The notes under the pieces were generated by a model. The model ran no database searches. It had not been told where the DNA came from and saw only the letters and a program-made list of their open reading frames with translations. A stretch of DNA of 64,000 nt, from positions 186,001 through 250,000 of the forward strand of contig NZ_PCQD01000001.1 in NCBI RefSeq assembly GCF_002979975.1. The letters run 5' to 3'. The number at the start of each line of letters is the position of its first letter. The stretch's first letter is position 1. A program made the position numbers and the translations under genes. Of this stretch, positions 19,546 through 27,924 are shown in pieces. The DNA comes from Pseudomonas sp. MYb185 (lineage in GTDB: Bacteria > Pseudomonadota > Gammaproteobacteria > Pseudomonadales > Pseudomonadaceae).

Positions 19546-19564
19546 TATATGCATTCTCATTTGC
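19546..19564. promoter_or_regulatory. Fur-box-like site
   Basis: Read on the minus strand, GCAAATGAGAATGCATATA matches 12 of 19 positions of the gammaproteobacterial Fur consensus. It lies between the divergent META lipoprotein and FecI-like sigma genes, 72 bases upstream of the latter, where iron repression of a signalling sigma factor is expected. Confidence 0.65.
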
Positions 19565-19636
19565 GGATGCTCTCGTGTACGGGCCTTTTGTGTGGGCGCG
19601 TCCGGCGGGTAGGGCCCGCTATTCGAAGCTGGAACA

Positions 19637-20182
19637 ATGACAAGACCCAGGTTCACATCACTATCCCAGGCTGTGGAGGCTTACTACGAGGAGCTTCGGC
19701 AGTTCATTCGCCAGCGGACCGGTTCGTCCTCGATGGCGGAGGATGTGGTACAGGAGACCTGGATTCGCGCCAATACCAGCAAGGTTACGTTGCCGGACAA
19801 TCCCCGTGCTTACCTCTACCGCATGGCGGGTAACCTGGCGGTGGATCATGTCCGTCGGCGCCAGGCCTGGGAGCGGGTGCTGCGTCCCGCCGACGGTGAA
19901 CCCGGAGACGGCTCTGCGCCTCAGGAAGAGGAGTTCGTCAGCCACTTGCCCGACCCGCTGGAGGCCGCTATTTCCCAGCAGGAGCTGCTCGCGCTTAACG
20001 CCGCTGTGCGCGAGTTGCCGGACAAGTGCCGGGCGGTATTTGTGCTTTATCGTGGGCACGGCCTCACCATGCGGGAGATCGCTGTTCGCCTGTCCATCTC
20101 CGACAAGACCGTCGAGAAGCACATTGCCCGGGCCATGCTGCATTGCCGGGCGCGCCTGAGGGAAGCGGAGCGCGGGACCTGA
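19637..20182 (+). CDS. FecI-type ECF sigma factor
   Basis: The protein has 181 residues. Sigma region 2 contains EDVVQETWIRA and RAYLYRMAGNLAVDHVRRR. Region 4 contains LPDKCRAVFVLYRGHGLTMREIAVRL and SDKTVEKHIARAM. Sigma regions 1 and 3 are absent, as in the ECF group. The typical iron-starvation sigma is held by a FecR-type protein and released when the cognate receptor binds its ferric siderophore. The next two genes encode exactly such partners, making a complete cell-surface signalling set. A Fur-box-like sequence upstream suggests iron repression. The start has GGAA upstream. Confidence 0.93.
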   Translation: MTRPRFTSLSQAVEAYYEELRQFIRQRTGSSSMAEDVVQETWIRANTSKVTLPDNPRAYLYRMAGNLAVDHVRRRQAWERVLRPADGEPGDGSAPQEEEFVSHLPDPLEAAISQQELLALNAAVRELPDKCRAVFVLYRGHGLTMREIAVRLSISDKTVEKHIARAMLHCRARLREAERGT

Positions 20183-20299
20183 TGCGACGGTTTTCCAAGG
20201 GACTGGGGGAAAATGCTTGCCCCATACGTCTTATTCCACAACGGCCAGTACTTTTCAGCCTATGCCACAGCCGCCCTGTCTGTGGCAGGCGAAATACCT

Positions 20300-21310
20300 A
20301 TGACCAGCGACACGCGCAATCCAATGGATGAACTGCCCGAAGCTCTACTCGAAGATGCCGCCATCTGGCAGGCCCGGCTGCGGGAGGCGAGCCCGGACTC
20401 GGCCGATAGGCACCGACTGCGGGCGCAGTTCAACCAGTGGTTATTGGCAGATACTCGCCATCGGCAGGCATTTGCCGAGATGGAGGCCCTCTGGAGTGCG
20501 TTGGAGATGCCGATGGAACAGCTGATCGACGAGGAACCCAGTGTCTTGCCACACGCTGTGGCATGTCGGTCCCGTGGCCACGTCGGCATACCTGCAAAAA
20601 GCCTGGCCATGGCCGCCTGTCTGGTGCTGGCGGTCTTCGTTGTCTTGGGCTGGCAGCAGGACTGGATCACCCGGTGGCAAAGCGACTACATCACCGCCGT
20701 GGGCGAGGATGCGTCCATCGAGACGGAGGATGGCAGCGCCATCTCCCTTAACACCGACAGCGCACTGGCCATGGAGTACAACGCCCGGGAGCGTCGGGTG
20801 CGCCTGTTAAAGGGGGAGGCCTGGTTCAACGTGGCAGCCAGTGACAAGCGGCCGTTCATCGTCAGCACCCGCGCCGGTGTGGTGAAGGTGACCGGCACCC
20901 AGTTCAACCTGCGTCTGGACGGGGACAGCGCCATCGTCAGCCTGGATGAGGGCAGGGTGGAGCTGCAGGTTCCAGACAAGGCGCACGCCACACACGTGAT
21001 ACTCACGCCCGGCCAGCAGGCCGTGCTGGGCGCTGACCGTATCAGCGCCCCGGCGCCATTCGACCGCACCGCCGTTACCGCCTGGCTGCGGGGGCAGTTC
21101 GTGTTCTACAACACGCCGCTGGCGGAAGTGGTGGATACCCTGAACCGCCATCGGCCGGGCCGGATTCTGATCACCAGCCGGGAACTGAATAGCCTCAAGG
21201 TCAGCGGTATCTTCTCGACCGATGACCCTGACGCCGCTCTGGAGCTGATTGCCAGCACCCTGCCCATCCAGCAGACCCGACTGCCGGGGGACCTTGTGCT
21301 GATCCGCTGA
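20300..21310 (+). CDS. FecR-type anti-sigma regulator
   Basis: The protein has 336 residues. An N-terminal cytoplasmic FecR_N/DUF4880 domain (EDAAIWQARL, FNQWLLADTRHRQAFAEMEALW) is followed by one membrane span (about 97-117). The periplasmic FecR domain holds ITAVGEDASIETEDGS, LLKGEAWFNVA and GVVKVTGTQFNLR. The C-terminal STN-like/DUF4974 part (FYNTPLAEVVDTLNRH) probably contacts the receptor signalling domain. The start at 20300 is preferred over an in-frame 20213 start because the domain begins directly after it, though the ribosome site is weak. It is 117 bp after the sigma gene and 115 bp before the receptor gene. Confidence 0.9.
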   Translation: MTSDTRNPMDELPEALLEDAAIWQARLREASPDSADRHRLRAQFNQWLLADTRHRQAFAEMEALWSALEMPMEQLIDEEPSVLPHAVACRSRGHVGIPAKSLAMAACLVLAVFVVLGWQQDWITRWQSDYITAVGEDASIETEDGSAISLNTDSALAMEYNARERRVRLLKGEAWFNVAASDKRPFIVSTRAGVVKVTGTQFNLRLDGDSAIVSLDEGRVELQVPDKAHATHVILTPGQQAVLGADRISAPAPFDRTAVTAWLRGQFVFYNTPLAEVVDTLNRHRPGRILITSRELNSLKVSGIFSTDDPDAALELIASTLPIQQTRLPGDLVLIR

Positions 21311-21425
21311 TGGACAGAGCAGGTATCAGCAAAAAAAGTGTGCCCCTGACTGGGGGATTGTTCTTCGCTGTTACGTCTCACCCTTAGATGCGAACCAGAA
21401 GCGTTATCAGTCTGGTTCAGGGACC

Positions 21426-23918
21426 ATGATAAGACGAGGCATAATCAGCGTGAAGAGAGCAGAAAATCGGTCAGTCAGAGGATCCAGCCAACCCAGTATC
21501 CTGGCGACGGCCATTGCGCTGGCGCTCCCAATGCTGATGACCCCGGTGGCACCCGCGCTGGCACAGGGGGCAGGCGCCGGCTCTGCTGCGGCGCAGGTGC
21601 AACAGACCTATCAATTCGATATTCCCGCCAAGCCTCTGCCTCAGGCGATAGCCGATCTTTCCGCGGTGACTGGTCTGCAGGTGCTCTATACCGAGCAGTC
21701 CACCTTTGATCATACGGCCCCGGCCCTGCGGGGTAGCTACACCATTGATGGCGCCCTGCAGCATTTGCTGGCGGGTAGCGGTCTGGCGATGCGCTTTACC
21801 GGGGAAAACTCGGTGACGATCGAGTTGGCCAGCGAGGAAGCCGTGAAGACACTACCGTCGGTGACGGTAGTGGCAAGTTCATCCGGGTCGACCACAGAAG
21901 GCGTGGACTCGTACACGGCGACTGGACCGGGTCGGAGTGCCACCGGCTTGAGCCTGAGTTTGCGTGAAACGCCACAGTCGGTGAGTGTAATAACCCGTCA
22001 GCAGATAGAGGACGGGAACCTGAATGACATCACTGAAGTAATGGAGCGCACACCAGGTGTCGTCGTCAATACCGTGGGACCTGCCGGCAGCGACAGTAAC
22101 AGTATCTATGTCCGTGGTTTCGCTGTCAGAAGTATTCAGGTTGATGGCGTCAATCGCTCCAACAACTACGGCTTCAGAGAGGATCTGGCCGATACGGTGA
22201 CCTATGACCGGGTTGAAGTCATCCGTGGTGCGACAGGCCTGATGTCAGGCGTGGGCGATCCGGGCGCAACAATCAATCTGATACGGAAAAAGCCAACCCG
22301 TAAAACACAGCGATCGATCACCTTGAAAGCGGGATCCTGGGACAACTACCGTTCCGAACTGGATGTCTCCTCCAGCCTGTCGGACAGTGGCAATGTGCGT
22401 GGCCGGTTTGTTGCAGCCTACCAGGACGGCCAGAGTCATATCGACCGCCAATCCCTGGAACGGCAGGTGGCTTACGGTATTCTGGAATGGGACATTACCG
22501 ACCAGACCATGTTGACGCTGGGAGCCGAGTACCAGGATATGGACAGCGATGAGGCGGGCAATCATGGCTTTCCATTGTTCAACTCCGATGGCAGTCACTT
22601 CAAGCCTTCGCGTTCATTCAATTCCGCATCAGACTGGAGCTATCACAAACGCGACGGTAAAACCCTGTTTGGCGGTCTGGAGCATGCGTTCGATAACGGC
22701 TGGTTGGTGAAACTCACTGGCGAGCACAGCCGCCGCTCATATGACGATGCATTTGCCACGGCTGCCAGTGGCACTGTCAATCCGGATGGCAGCGGTATTT
22801 CCACCTGGAGTGGCCGCTGGGCGGGTGAGCCCAGACAGACGTCCTTCGACTTATCCGCATCGGGTGGCTTCACCCTGTTTGATCGCGAGCACGACCTGTA
22901 TCTGGGTGCCAGTCATTACAAGGCTTACCACCGGAGTTATGGGTATCCACTGTGGACCATACAATCGATCGACAATATCCATACATGGGATGGTTCGCTT
23001 CCCATTCCAGATGCGATCCATACCCGGTCCAGTGTGAGCGCCCTTGACGAAAAGCAGACCGCATTGCTCACCTCTGCCAGATGGAACCTGGCGGACGGGG
23101 TTTCATTGATTACCGGGATGCGTGTCATCGACTGGCAGAGTGATGAAATGTCGCGCAGCCTTTCAACAGGCGATGTCAGCCGCACGGAGCGCGAAAAGAA
23201 CGGTGTGGTGACGCCCTACATTGGCCTGGTATATGACCTTTCGGATGCGTGGTCAGCGTATGCGAGTTACACCACGATATTCAATCCATCCGACCGGATA
23301 GACGTCAACGGTAGTTATCTCGATCCGGAAGAGGGTAAGAACTACGAGTTGGGGATCAAGGGTGAATTGTGGGACCAGCGTCTGACTACCGCATTCAGTA
23401 TCTTTGAGGTGCGCCAGGATAATCTGGCTGTACCCGATGGCGATAATCCCGCCCCGGACGGCAATCAGGCTTATCGGGCCGAGTCCGGAACCAAGACACG
23501 TGGGTTCGAAGTTGAAGTGGCTGGAGAAGTCCTGCCAGGCTGGCAAGTTGCAGCAAGTTACACCTATGCGGAAATCAAGGACTCGGATGATGATCGCATG
23601 TTGACCGAGGTGCCCCGCGATACATTCAAACTGTTTATCAGTTACCGCCTACCCACGCTGGATAACTTGAAAGTGGGTGGCAGCGTTCGCTGGCAGGGTT
23701 CGGAATATTACCAGGGCGCAGGCCCCCACGGTGAGACGTTCAAGCAGGGCGACTACACCCTGGTGGATCTGATGGCGCAGTACGCAGTGACCGAGAATGT
23801 AACGGCTGCGCTGAATCTCAATAACATCTTCGATGAGCATTACTACACCGCGATTGCAATGCGCGGGTGGTATGGCACGCCACGCAATGCCACCGCCTCA
23901 TTGCGATTCGATTTTTAG
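21426..23918 (+). CDS. TonB-dependent siderophore receptor with signalling domain
   Basis: The protein has 830 residues. A long signal peptide ends near ALA at 46. A secretin/TonB short N-terminal (STN) domain spans about 62-125, a TonB-box-like VTVVA lies near 146, and the plug follows with RETPQSVSVITRQQIED and YVRGF. The barrel continues to a terminal Phe (RFDF). This is the FpvA/FhuE-like subfamily of transducing receptors for hydroxamate or mixed siderophores. The STN domain and the sigma/anti-sigma pair upstream imply that ligand binding activates its own transcription. No siderophore synthesis genes are nearby, so the ligand may be a xenosiderophore. Confidence 0.93.
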   Translation: MIRRGIISVKRAENRSVRGSSQPSILATAIALALPMLMTPVAPALAQGAGAGSAAAQVQQTYQFDIPAKPLPQAIADLSAVTGLQVLYTEQSTFDHTAPALRGSYTIDGALQHLLAGSGLAMRFTGENSVTIELASEEAVKTLPSVTVVASSSGSTTEGVDSYTATGPGRSATGLSLSLRETPQSVSVITRQQIEDGNLNDITEVMERTPGVVVNTVGPAGSDSNSIYVRGFAVRSIQVDGVNRSNNYGFREDLADTVTYDRVEVIRGATGLMSGVGDPGATINLIRKKPTRKTQRSITLKAGSWDNYRSELDVSSSLSDSGNVRGRFVAAYQDGQSHIDRQSLERQVAYGILEWDITDQTMLTLGAEYQDMDSDEAGNHGFPLFNSDGSHFKPSRSFNSASDWSYHKRDGKTLFGGLEHAFDNGWLVKLTGEHSRRSYDDAFATAASGTVNPDGSGISTWSGRWAGEPRQTSFDLSASGGFTLFDREHDLYLGASHYKAYHRSYGYPLWTIQSIDNIHTWDGSLPIPDAIHTRSSVSALDEKQTALLTSARWNLADGVSLITGMRVIDWQSDEMSRSLSTGDVSRTEREKNGVVTPYIGLVYDLSDAWSAYASYTTIFNPSDRIDVNGSYLDPEEGKNYELGIKGELWDQRLTTAFSIFEVRQDNLAVPDGDNPAPDGNQAYRAESGTKTRGFEVEVAGEVLPGWQVAASYTYAEIKDSDDDRMLTEVPRDTFKLFISYRLPTLDNLKVGGSVRWQGSEYYQGAGPHGETFKQGDYTLVDLMAQYAVTENVTAALNLNNIFDEHYYTAIAMRGWYGTPRNATASLRFDF

Positions 23919-23973
23919 TTGGCGACCCGATCCCGAGTACAACTGATAATCCAGAGGTTGCAAACCGCAGATC

Positions 23974-25590
23974 ATGAAAGAAGGATTCCGTCAGAGCATG
24001 GCCTGGCTGCATACCTGGTGCGGCCTGGTAGTGGGCTGGGTACTGTTCTTTGTATTCGTTACCGGCACCGCCGGGTATTTCACCTATGAAATCACCCGCT
24101 GGATGGAGCCGGAACGCCCGCTGCAGGGTGCTGCTCCCCGCTATGACAATGGTGCCCTGGCGCTGGTGGCCATGGACCGGTTGCAGCAGGTGGCTCCCTC
24201 GGCCGAGTTCTGGAGCATTACCCTGCCGCACCAGTCCCTGGCCAACCGGCAATGGGTGGATTTCAGCATCAGCTGGGAGACCATGCCCCTGGAAGGGCAC
24301 GAGCACGGCGTGTGGGGCAGTGAAAGACTCGACCCCGTCAGCGGAAACCTGCGTACCGGGATAGAGCCCCGCGAGACGGGCGGGGGCAGTCTGCTGTACC
24401 GCATGCACTACGCGCTGCATTACATCGACTACCAGATTGCCTACCGCATTGTCGGGGCATGCACCATGCTGATGTTGCTGGCGATGGTGACCGGAGTGAT
24501 CACCCACAAGAAGATCTTCAAGGACTTCTTCACCTTCCGCCCCGGCAAGGGCCAGCGTTCCTGGCTGGATGCCCACAACGTGATCAGCGTGATGGCGCTG
24601 CCGTTCTTTCTGATGATCACCTATAGCGGGCTGGTATTCTTCTACTCCACCTACATGCCTGCCGGGATTGCTGCCATCTATGGCACCGATGATCAGGCGC
24701 GGGGCCGTTACTTCGATGACCTGTTCGGTCACCACAGCCACGAGGCCGTGACCCGGCCCAGCGCCTCGGTGCCCGCCATGATCGCCCAGGCCGAAAACGC
24801 CTGGGGTGAGGGCCAGGTGCGCTCGGTCATGGTGATGCACGACAGCGGCGAGGAGCCTTTTGTCGAGATCGCCCGGGTACAGGGTAGCAAGCTACGGTTC
24901 TTCGATGGTGAGGCGCTGCGCTTTCATGTGCACAGTGGGGAACTGCTGCCGCCGGAGCCTGGAGACGCCGCCGTCCGCAAGACCCAGGAGGTGATTCTGG
25001 CGCTGCATGAGGGCCGGTTTGCCGAGCCCTGGCTGCGCTGGCTGTATTTCCTGGCCGGGGTGCTGGGAGCCGGGATGATCGGCACCGGGCTGGTGCTGTG
25101 GACGGTCAAGCGCCGCAGGAGCCACGAGGCGACAGGCGGCCACTTCGGTCTGCGACTGGTGGAAGCGCTCAATGTCGCCACTATCGCCGGGCTGCCTGCC
25201 GGGGTCGCCGCCTACTTCTGGGCCAACCGCCTGTTGCCGGTGGAGATGGCGGAGCGCGCCAACTGGGAGGCGAACGTCCTCTTTCTGATCTGGGGCGAGG
25301 CGTTGCTTTATGCCTTTTTCCGCGACACGCGCAAAGCCTGGGTGGAGCTGCTGTGGTTGGCTGCGGCGGCCTATGCACTGTTGCCGGTGGTCAATGTCCT
25401 TACCACCGACAAGCACCTGGGCGTGACTGTGCCGGCCGGTGACTGGGTATTGGCCGGGTTCGACCTGACCATGCTGGGCCTGGGACTGGCCTTTGCCTAC
25501 ATGGCGCTCAAGGTCAGGCGCGTCTGGTTGAAGAAAACGATTCAGGTATCCGGAGCAACCCGCAACAGACCACTGGCGGAGGCGACATGA
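23974..25590 (+). CDS. PepSY-domain inner-membrane protein (putative ferric-siderophore reductase)
   Basis: The protein has 538 residues. It has the PepSY-associated membrane layout: an N-terminal WLHTWCGLVVGWVLFFVFVTG span, periplasmic PepSY segments, a second group of spans with MHYALHYIDYQIAYRIVG and KIFKDFFTFRPGKGQRSWLDAHN, then three or four more C-terminal spans. Conserved His pairs (for example H13, H139, H143 and H201) could carry haem. Homologues next to siderophore receptors, including FpvG of Pseudomonas aeruginosa, are linked to reductive iron release. Its stop overlaps the next start by 4 bp. It begins 55 bp after the receptor stop. Confidence 0.87.
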   Translation: MKEGFRQSMAWLHTWCGLVVGWVLFFVFVTGTAGYFTYEITRWMEPERPLQGAAPRYDNGALALVAMDRLQQVAPSAEFWSITLPHQSLANRQWVDFSISWETMPLEGHEHGVWGSERLDPVSGNLRTGIEPRETGGGSLLYRMHYALHYIDYQIAYRIVGACTMLMLLAMVTGVITHKKIFKDFFTFRPGKGQRSWLDAHNVISVMALPFFLMITYSGLVFFYSTYMPAGIAAIYGTDDQARGRYFDDLFGHHSHEAVTRPSASVPAMIAQAENAWGEGQVRSVMVMHDSGEEPFVEIARVQGSKLRFFDGEALRFHVHSGELLPPEPGDAAVRKTQEVILALHEGRFAEPWLRWLYFLAGVLGAGMIGTGLVLWTVKRRRSHEATGGHFGLRLVEALNVATIAGLPAGVAAYFWANRLLPVEMAERANWEANVLFLIWGEALLYAFFRDTRKAWVELLWLAAAAYALLPVVNVLTTDKHLGVTVPAGDWVLAGFDLTMLGLGLAFAYMALKVRRVWLKKTIQVSGATRNRPLAEAT

Positions 25591-25889
25591 TGGCGTCTCT
25601 CACTGATACCGCCCGCTATCGCTGGCGGGTCGCCAGCCGGGTGCTGGCCGCGGTGGTGGGTGGCTATGCCCTGACATCCGCTGTCACCGTCTTGCTGGCG
25701 CTGCTCTGGCCGCTGCCCAAGGCTGAGGCGGTACTGGCTTCGAGCATGTTGAGCTTTGCCCTCTATGCCGGGGTGCTGGTATGGATATTCGCCGCCAGGC
25801 GCCTGCGGGTTGTCTGGCTGGGGCTGATCCTGGCTACCGCTGTTTGCGCTGGCTTGTCCTGGTTGCTGCTACCGGGAGGTGGGGCATGA
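25587..25889 (+). CDS. DUF3649 small membrane protein
   Basis: The protein has 100 residues and three predicted membrane spans (about 20-40, 47-68, 75-95). Its short basic N-terminus, TARYRWRVASRVLAAVVGGY, is typical of DUF3649 proteins that accompany PepSY proteins in siderophore-uptake clusters. It overlaps the preceding gene by ATGA and the following one by ATGA. It is probably a subunit of an inner-membrane complex with its neighbours; its individual activity is unknown. Confidence 0.8.
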   Translation: MMASLTDTARYRWRVASRVLAAVVGGYALTSAVTVLLALLWPLPKAEAVLASSMLSFALYAGVLVWIFAARRLRVVWLGLILATAVCAGLSWLLLPGGGA

Positions 25890-26719
25890 CCCTGGTGCAT
25901 GCCGCGCTACTGCTGACCAGCCTGGTAGGTTTCATGGCGCTGGCGCTGGCTATGCCCAAGCACAGTCAGCATGTGTTGCGCAGACCCCTGCCGTCTGCCC
26001 GGCGCCACCTGCTGCGCCTGCTGGGTTGGCTACTGCTGGCAGCAGCTCTGGCTCTGGGCATGGCGCAATGGCGTTTCGGTGTGGGTCTGGTGACCTGGTT
26101 GGGCTGGTTGACCATTGCCGGTGTGGCGCTGGTGTTCCATTTATCCTGGTGGGCTGGGCAGTCTGAAATCCCGTCCGCCAGGGCACGCAAGAGACAGCGC
26201 GATAATGCCGAAACCGGGGCGGCAGTAACCGCTGTACCGGGCCATGCGCCCATGGCCCGGACCATGCTCGCCAGTCTTGTTCTGTTACTGCCACTGGGTG
26301 GCTTTGCCTGGCAGTTGCTGCATGTAGCGGAAAAGCCCCTGCTGCGCGAGGATGCCATTCACGGCCAGATCGGCCCCTGGGCCTTCAGCCTGGCGGAGAA
26401 GGACCGCAAGCCGCCACAGGTTGTCGCACTGGATGTACCGCTCAAGGAGTTTGTCATCCGTTTTTGCGAGGGTTGCGAGCGGGATATCCGCATGGCCTAT
26501 CTCAAGGTGCGCGAGCCACGCTCCCTGCGGGCGGCGGGCAACGCTTTCGAGGGCCAGGGGACGGAGAAAACCGCGGAAATCCCGGTGCCGCGCTCGGCCA
26601 CCCGCGATGACGGCCTGTGGCTGACGGTGGAGGCCAACAACGGCGAGGTGTACCACCAGCGGTTCGACATCCAGCGCCTGTCGCCGGCGCTGGCGGGCTT
26701 TATCCGGGAGGGCACATGA
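25886..26719 (+). CDS. DUF3325-like protein fused to a periplasmic CxxC domain
   Basis: The protein has 277 residues. The start at 25886 overlaps the DUF3649 stop. Residues 1-95 form three membrane spans of the DUF3325 type (LVHAALLLTSLVGFMALALAMPKH, then LLRLLGWLLLAAAL). A basic linker leads to a fourth span (about 128-148) and a soluble domain of about 130 residues, presumably periplasmic, with the motif FCEGCERD (Cys194 and Cys197). DUF3325 proteins are usually about 100 residues, so this is a fusion or an extended form. The CxxC could be redox-active or metal-binding. Context points to iron release from ferric siderophore. Confidence 0.72.
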   Translation: MTLVHAALLLTSLVGFMALALAMPKHSQHVLRRPLPSARRHLLRLLGWLLLAAALALGMAQWRFGVGLVTWLGWLTIAGVALVFHLSWWAGQSEIPSARARKRQRDNAETGAAVTAVPGHAPMARTMLASLVLLLPLGGFAWQLLHVAEKPLLREDAIHGQIGPWAFSLAEKDRKPPQVVALDVPLKEFVIRFCEGCERDIRMAYLKVREPRSLRAAGNAFEGQGTEKTAEIPVPRSATRDDGLWLTVEANNGEVYHQRFDIQRLSPALAGFIREGT

Positions 26720-27087
26720 GGACTTTTCTATCGGCCGCAGCCCTGCTGTGCAGTGTGGCGGTGTACGCGCACACGCCGGTCTGCCGCTGTGAATTGAACG
26801 GCAACCAGATCACCTGCCAGGGTGGTTATCACGATGGCTCCAAGGCTGTCGGTGTGACCATGCGCGTTATTGCCTACAGTGGCGAAGCCCTGGCTGCCGG
26901 TGAGTTGGATGGCGCCTCCCGCTTCAATACCGCCTTGCCCGGGCAACCGTTCTACATTCTGATGGATGCGGGGCCGGGGGAAGTCTTCGAGGTGGACTGG
27001 CAGGACATCGTCGGCATGGCTGGGGATCAGTTCGCCGCCACGGGAGCGGGTGGTGCCAGTAAGGACGGCATGCCGGGCAACTATTGA
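26716..27087 (+). CDS. Small exported Cys-containing protein
   Basis: The protein has 123 residues. A signal peptide is predicted to end at VYAHT (about residue 19). The mature start carries VCRCELNGNQITCQGGYHDGS, giving Cys23, Cys25 and Cys34 close together. The rest is beta-rich, with FNTALPGQPFYILMDAGPGE, and ends in a flexible Gly-rich tail. Start and stop overlap neighbours by 4 bp each. It is likely a periplasmic helper of the PepSY/DUF3649/DUF3325 complex. It may bind metal or exchange disulfides with the CxxC domain of the preceding protein; this is inference only. Confidence 0.75.
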   Translation: MRTFLSAAALLCSVAVYAHTPVCRCELNGNQITCQGGYHDGSKAVGVTMRVIAYSGEALAAGELDGASRFNTALPGQPFYILMDAGPGEVFEVDWQDIVGMAGDQFAATGAGGASKDGMPGNY

Positions 27088-27830
27088 CAGCCAGGTTGGG
27101 GAGACGCAAAAGCGCTGTGCTAAATCCGGCTCCGGTGGGCCTGGTCAAGGGTGTCAGCGGCATGGGGTTGCCCACCGTGGCCATGGGTCTGCTGGGGAGC
27201 TTCATGGCACCGGCAACGGCTGCGGCGGTGCTGGTCATTCCTTCACTGGTGACCAACCTGTGGCAGATGCTTTACGGCTCGTTCATGCCGGCTCTGCTCC
27301 GCCGACTATGGCCAATGATGCTGGGCATCGTGCTGGGAACGGTGAGCGGTACGGCACTGCTGGCGCGTGTCGACCCGCTCTGGTCCGGGTTTGCTCTGGG
27401 TCTCGCCCTGGTACTTTACGCCGGGTATGCGCTGGTCGCGCCGACATTCTGGATATCACCGCGTATCGAACCCTGGTTGTCACCCATGGTGGGGCTGCTC
27501 ACTGGCGCCATTACCGGGGCTACCGGCGTCTTCGTCATGCCGGCGGTTCCCTATCTGCAGGCTCTGCGGATGAACAAGGATGAGCTGGTACAGGCGCTCG
27601 GGCTGTCCTTCACCGTCTCCACCCTTGCGCTGGCGATCGGTCTGGCCGTGCATGGGGCATTTCAGCTGGACCAGGTGGGTTTGTCGGTGTTGGCCGTCAT
27701 TCCCTCGGTAGCCGGAATGTGGCTTGGCCAGAAAATCCGTGCGCGGATCAGCCCTCAGCGTTTCCGCCAGTGTTTCCTGCTATTGCTCATACTGCTCGGT
27801 ACGGAATTGGGCTTGCGGCCATTTCTTTGA
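27084..27830 (+). CDS. TSUP-family (TauE/SafE) membrane permease
   Basis: The protein has up to 248 residues and about seven membrane spans. It carries both halves of the TSUP repeat: GLVKGVSGMGLPTVAMGLLG near the N-terminus, and GLLTGAITGATGVFVMPAVPYLQ in the second half. The frame starts at a TTG overlapping the previous stop; alternative starts are TTG 27096 or GTG 27117. In each case the first hydrophobic span that normally precedes the VKG motif is missing or replaced by a basic stretch, so the N-terminus looks shortened. The substrate is unknown; family members move sulfonates, sulfite or related anions. It closes the overlapping iron-uptake operon. Confidence 0.75.
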   Translation: MTARLGRRKSAVLNPAPVGLVKGVSGMGLPTVAMGLLGSFMAPATAAAVLVIPSLVTNLWQMLYGSFMPALLRRLWPMMLGIVLGTVSGTALLARVDPLWSGFALGLALVLYAGYALVAPTFWISPRIEPWLSPMVGLLTGAITGATGVFVMPAVPYLQALRMNKDELVQALGLSFTVSTLALAIGLAVHGAFQLDQVGLSVLAVIPSVAGMWLGQKIRARISPQRFRQCFLLLLILLGTELGLRPFL

Positions 27831-27924
27831 TCCACTGGCCTGCGGAAGCTGGCGGACACGCACGGGCTGGCGGCGGGGGCGCCCGTCGGGTAACCTTCGG
27901 CTGCCTTCCTGAAATGGATACCCC

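Noticed and set aside
18619-27830. Horizontally acquired island or mobile element carrying the iron-uptake genes
   Set aside because: No integrase, transposase, tRNA end or flanking direct repeat was seen, and base composition looks like the neighbours. It is accessory in function but without signs of mobility.
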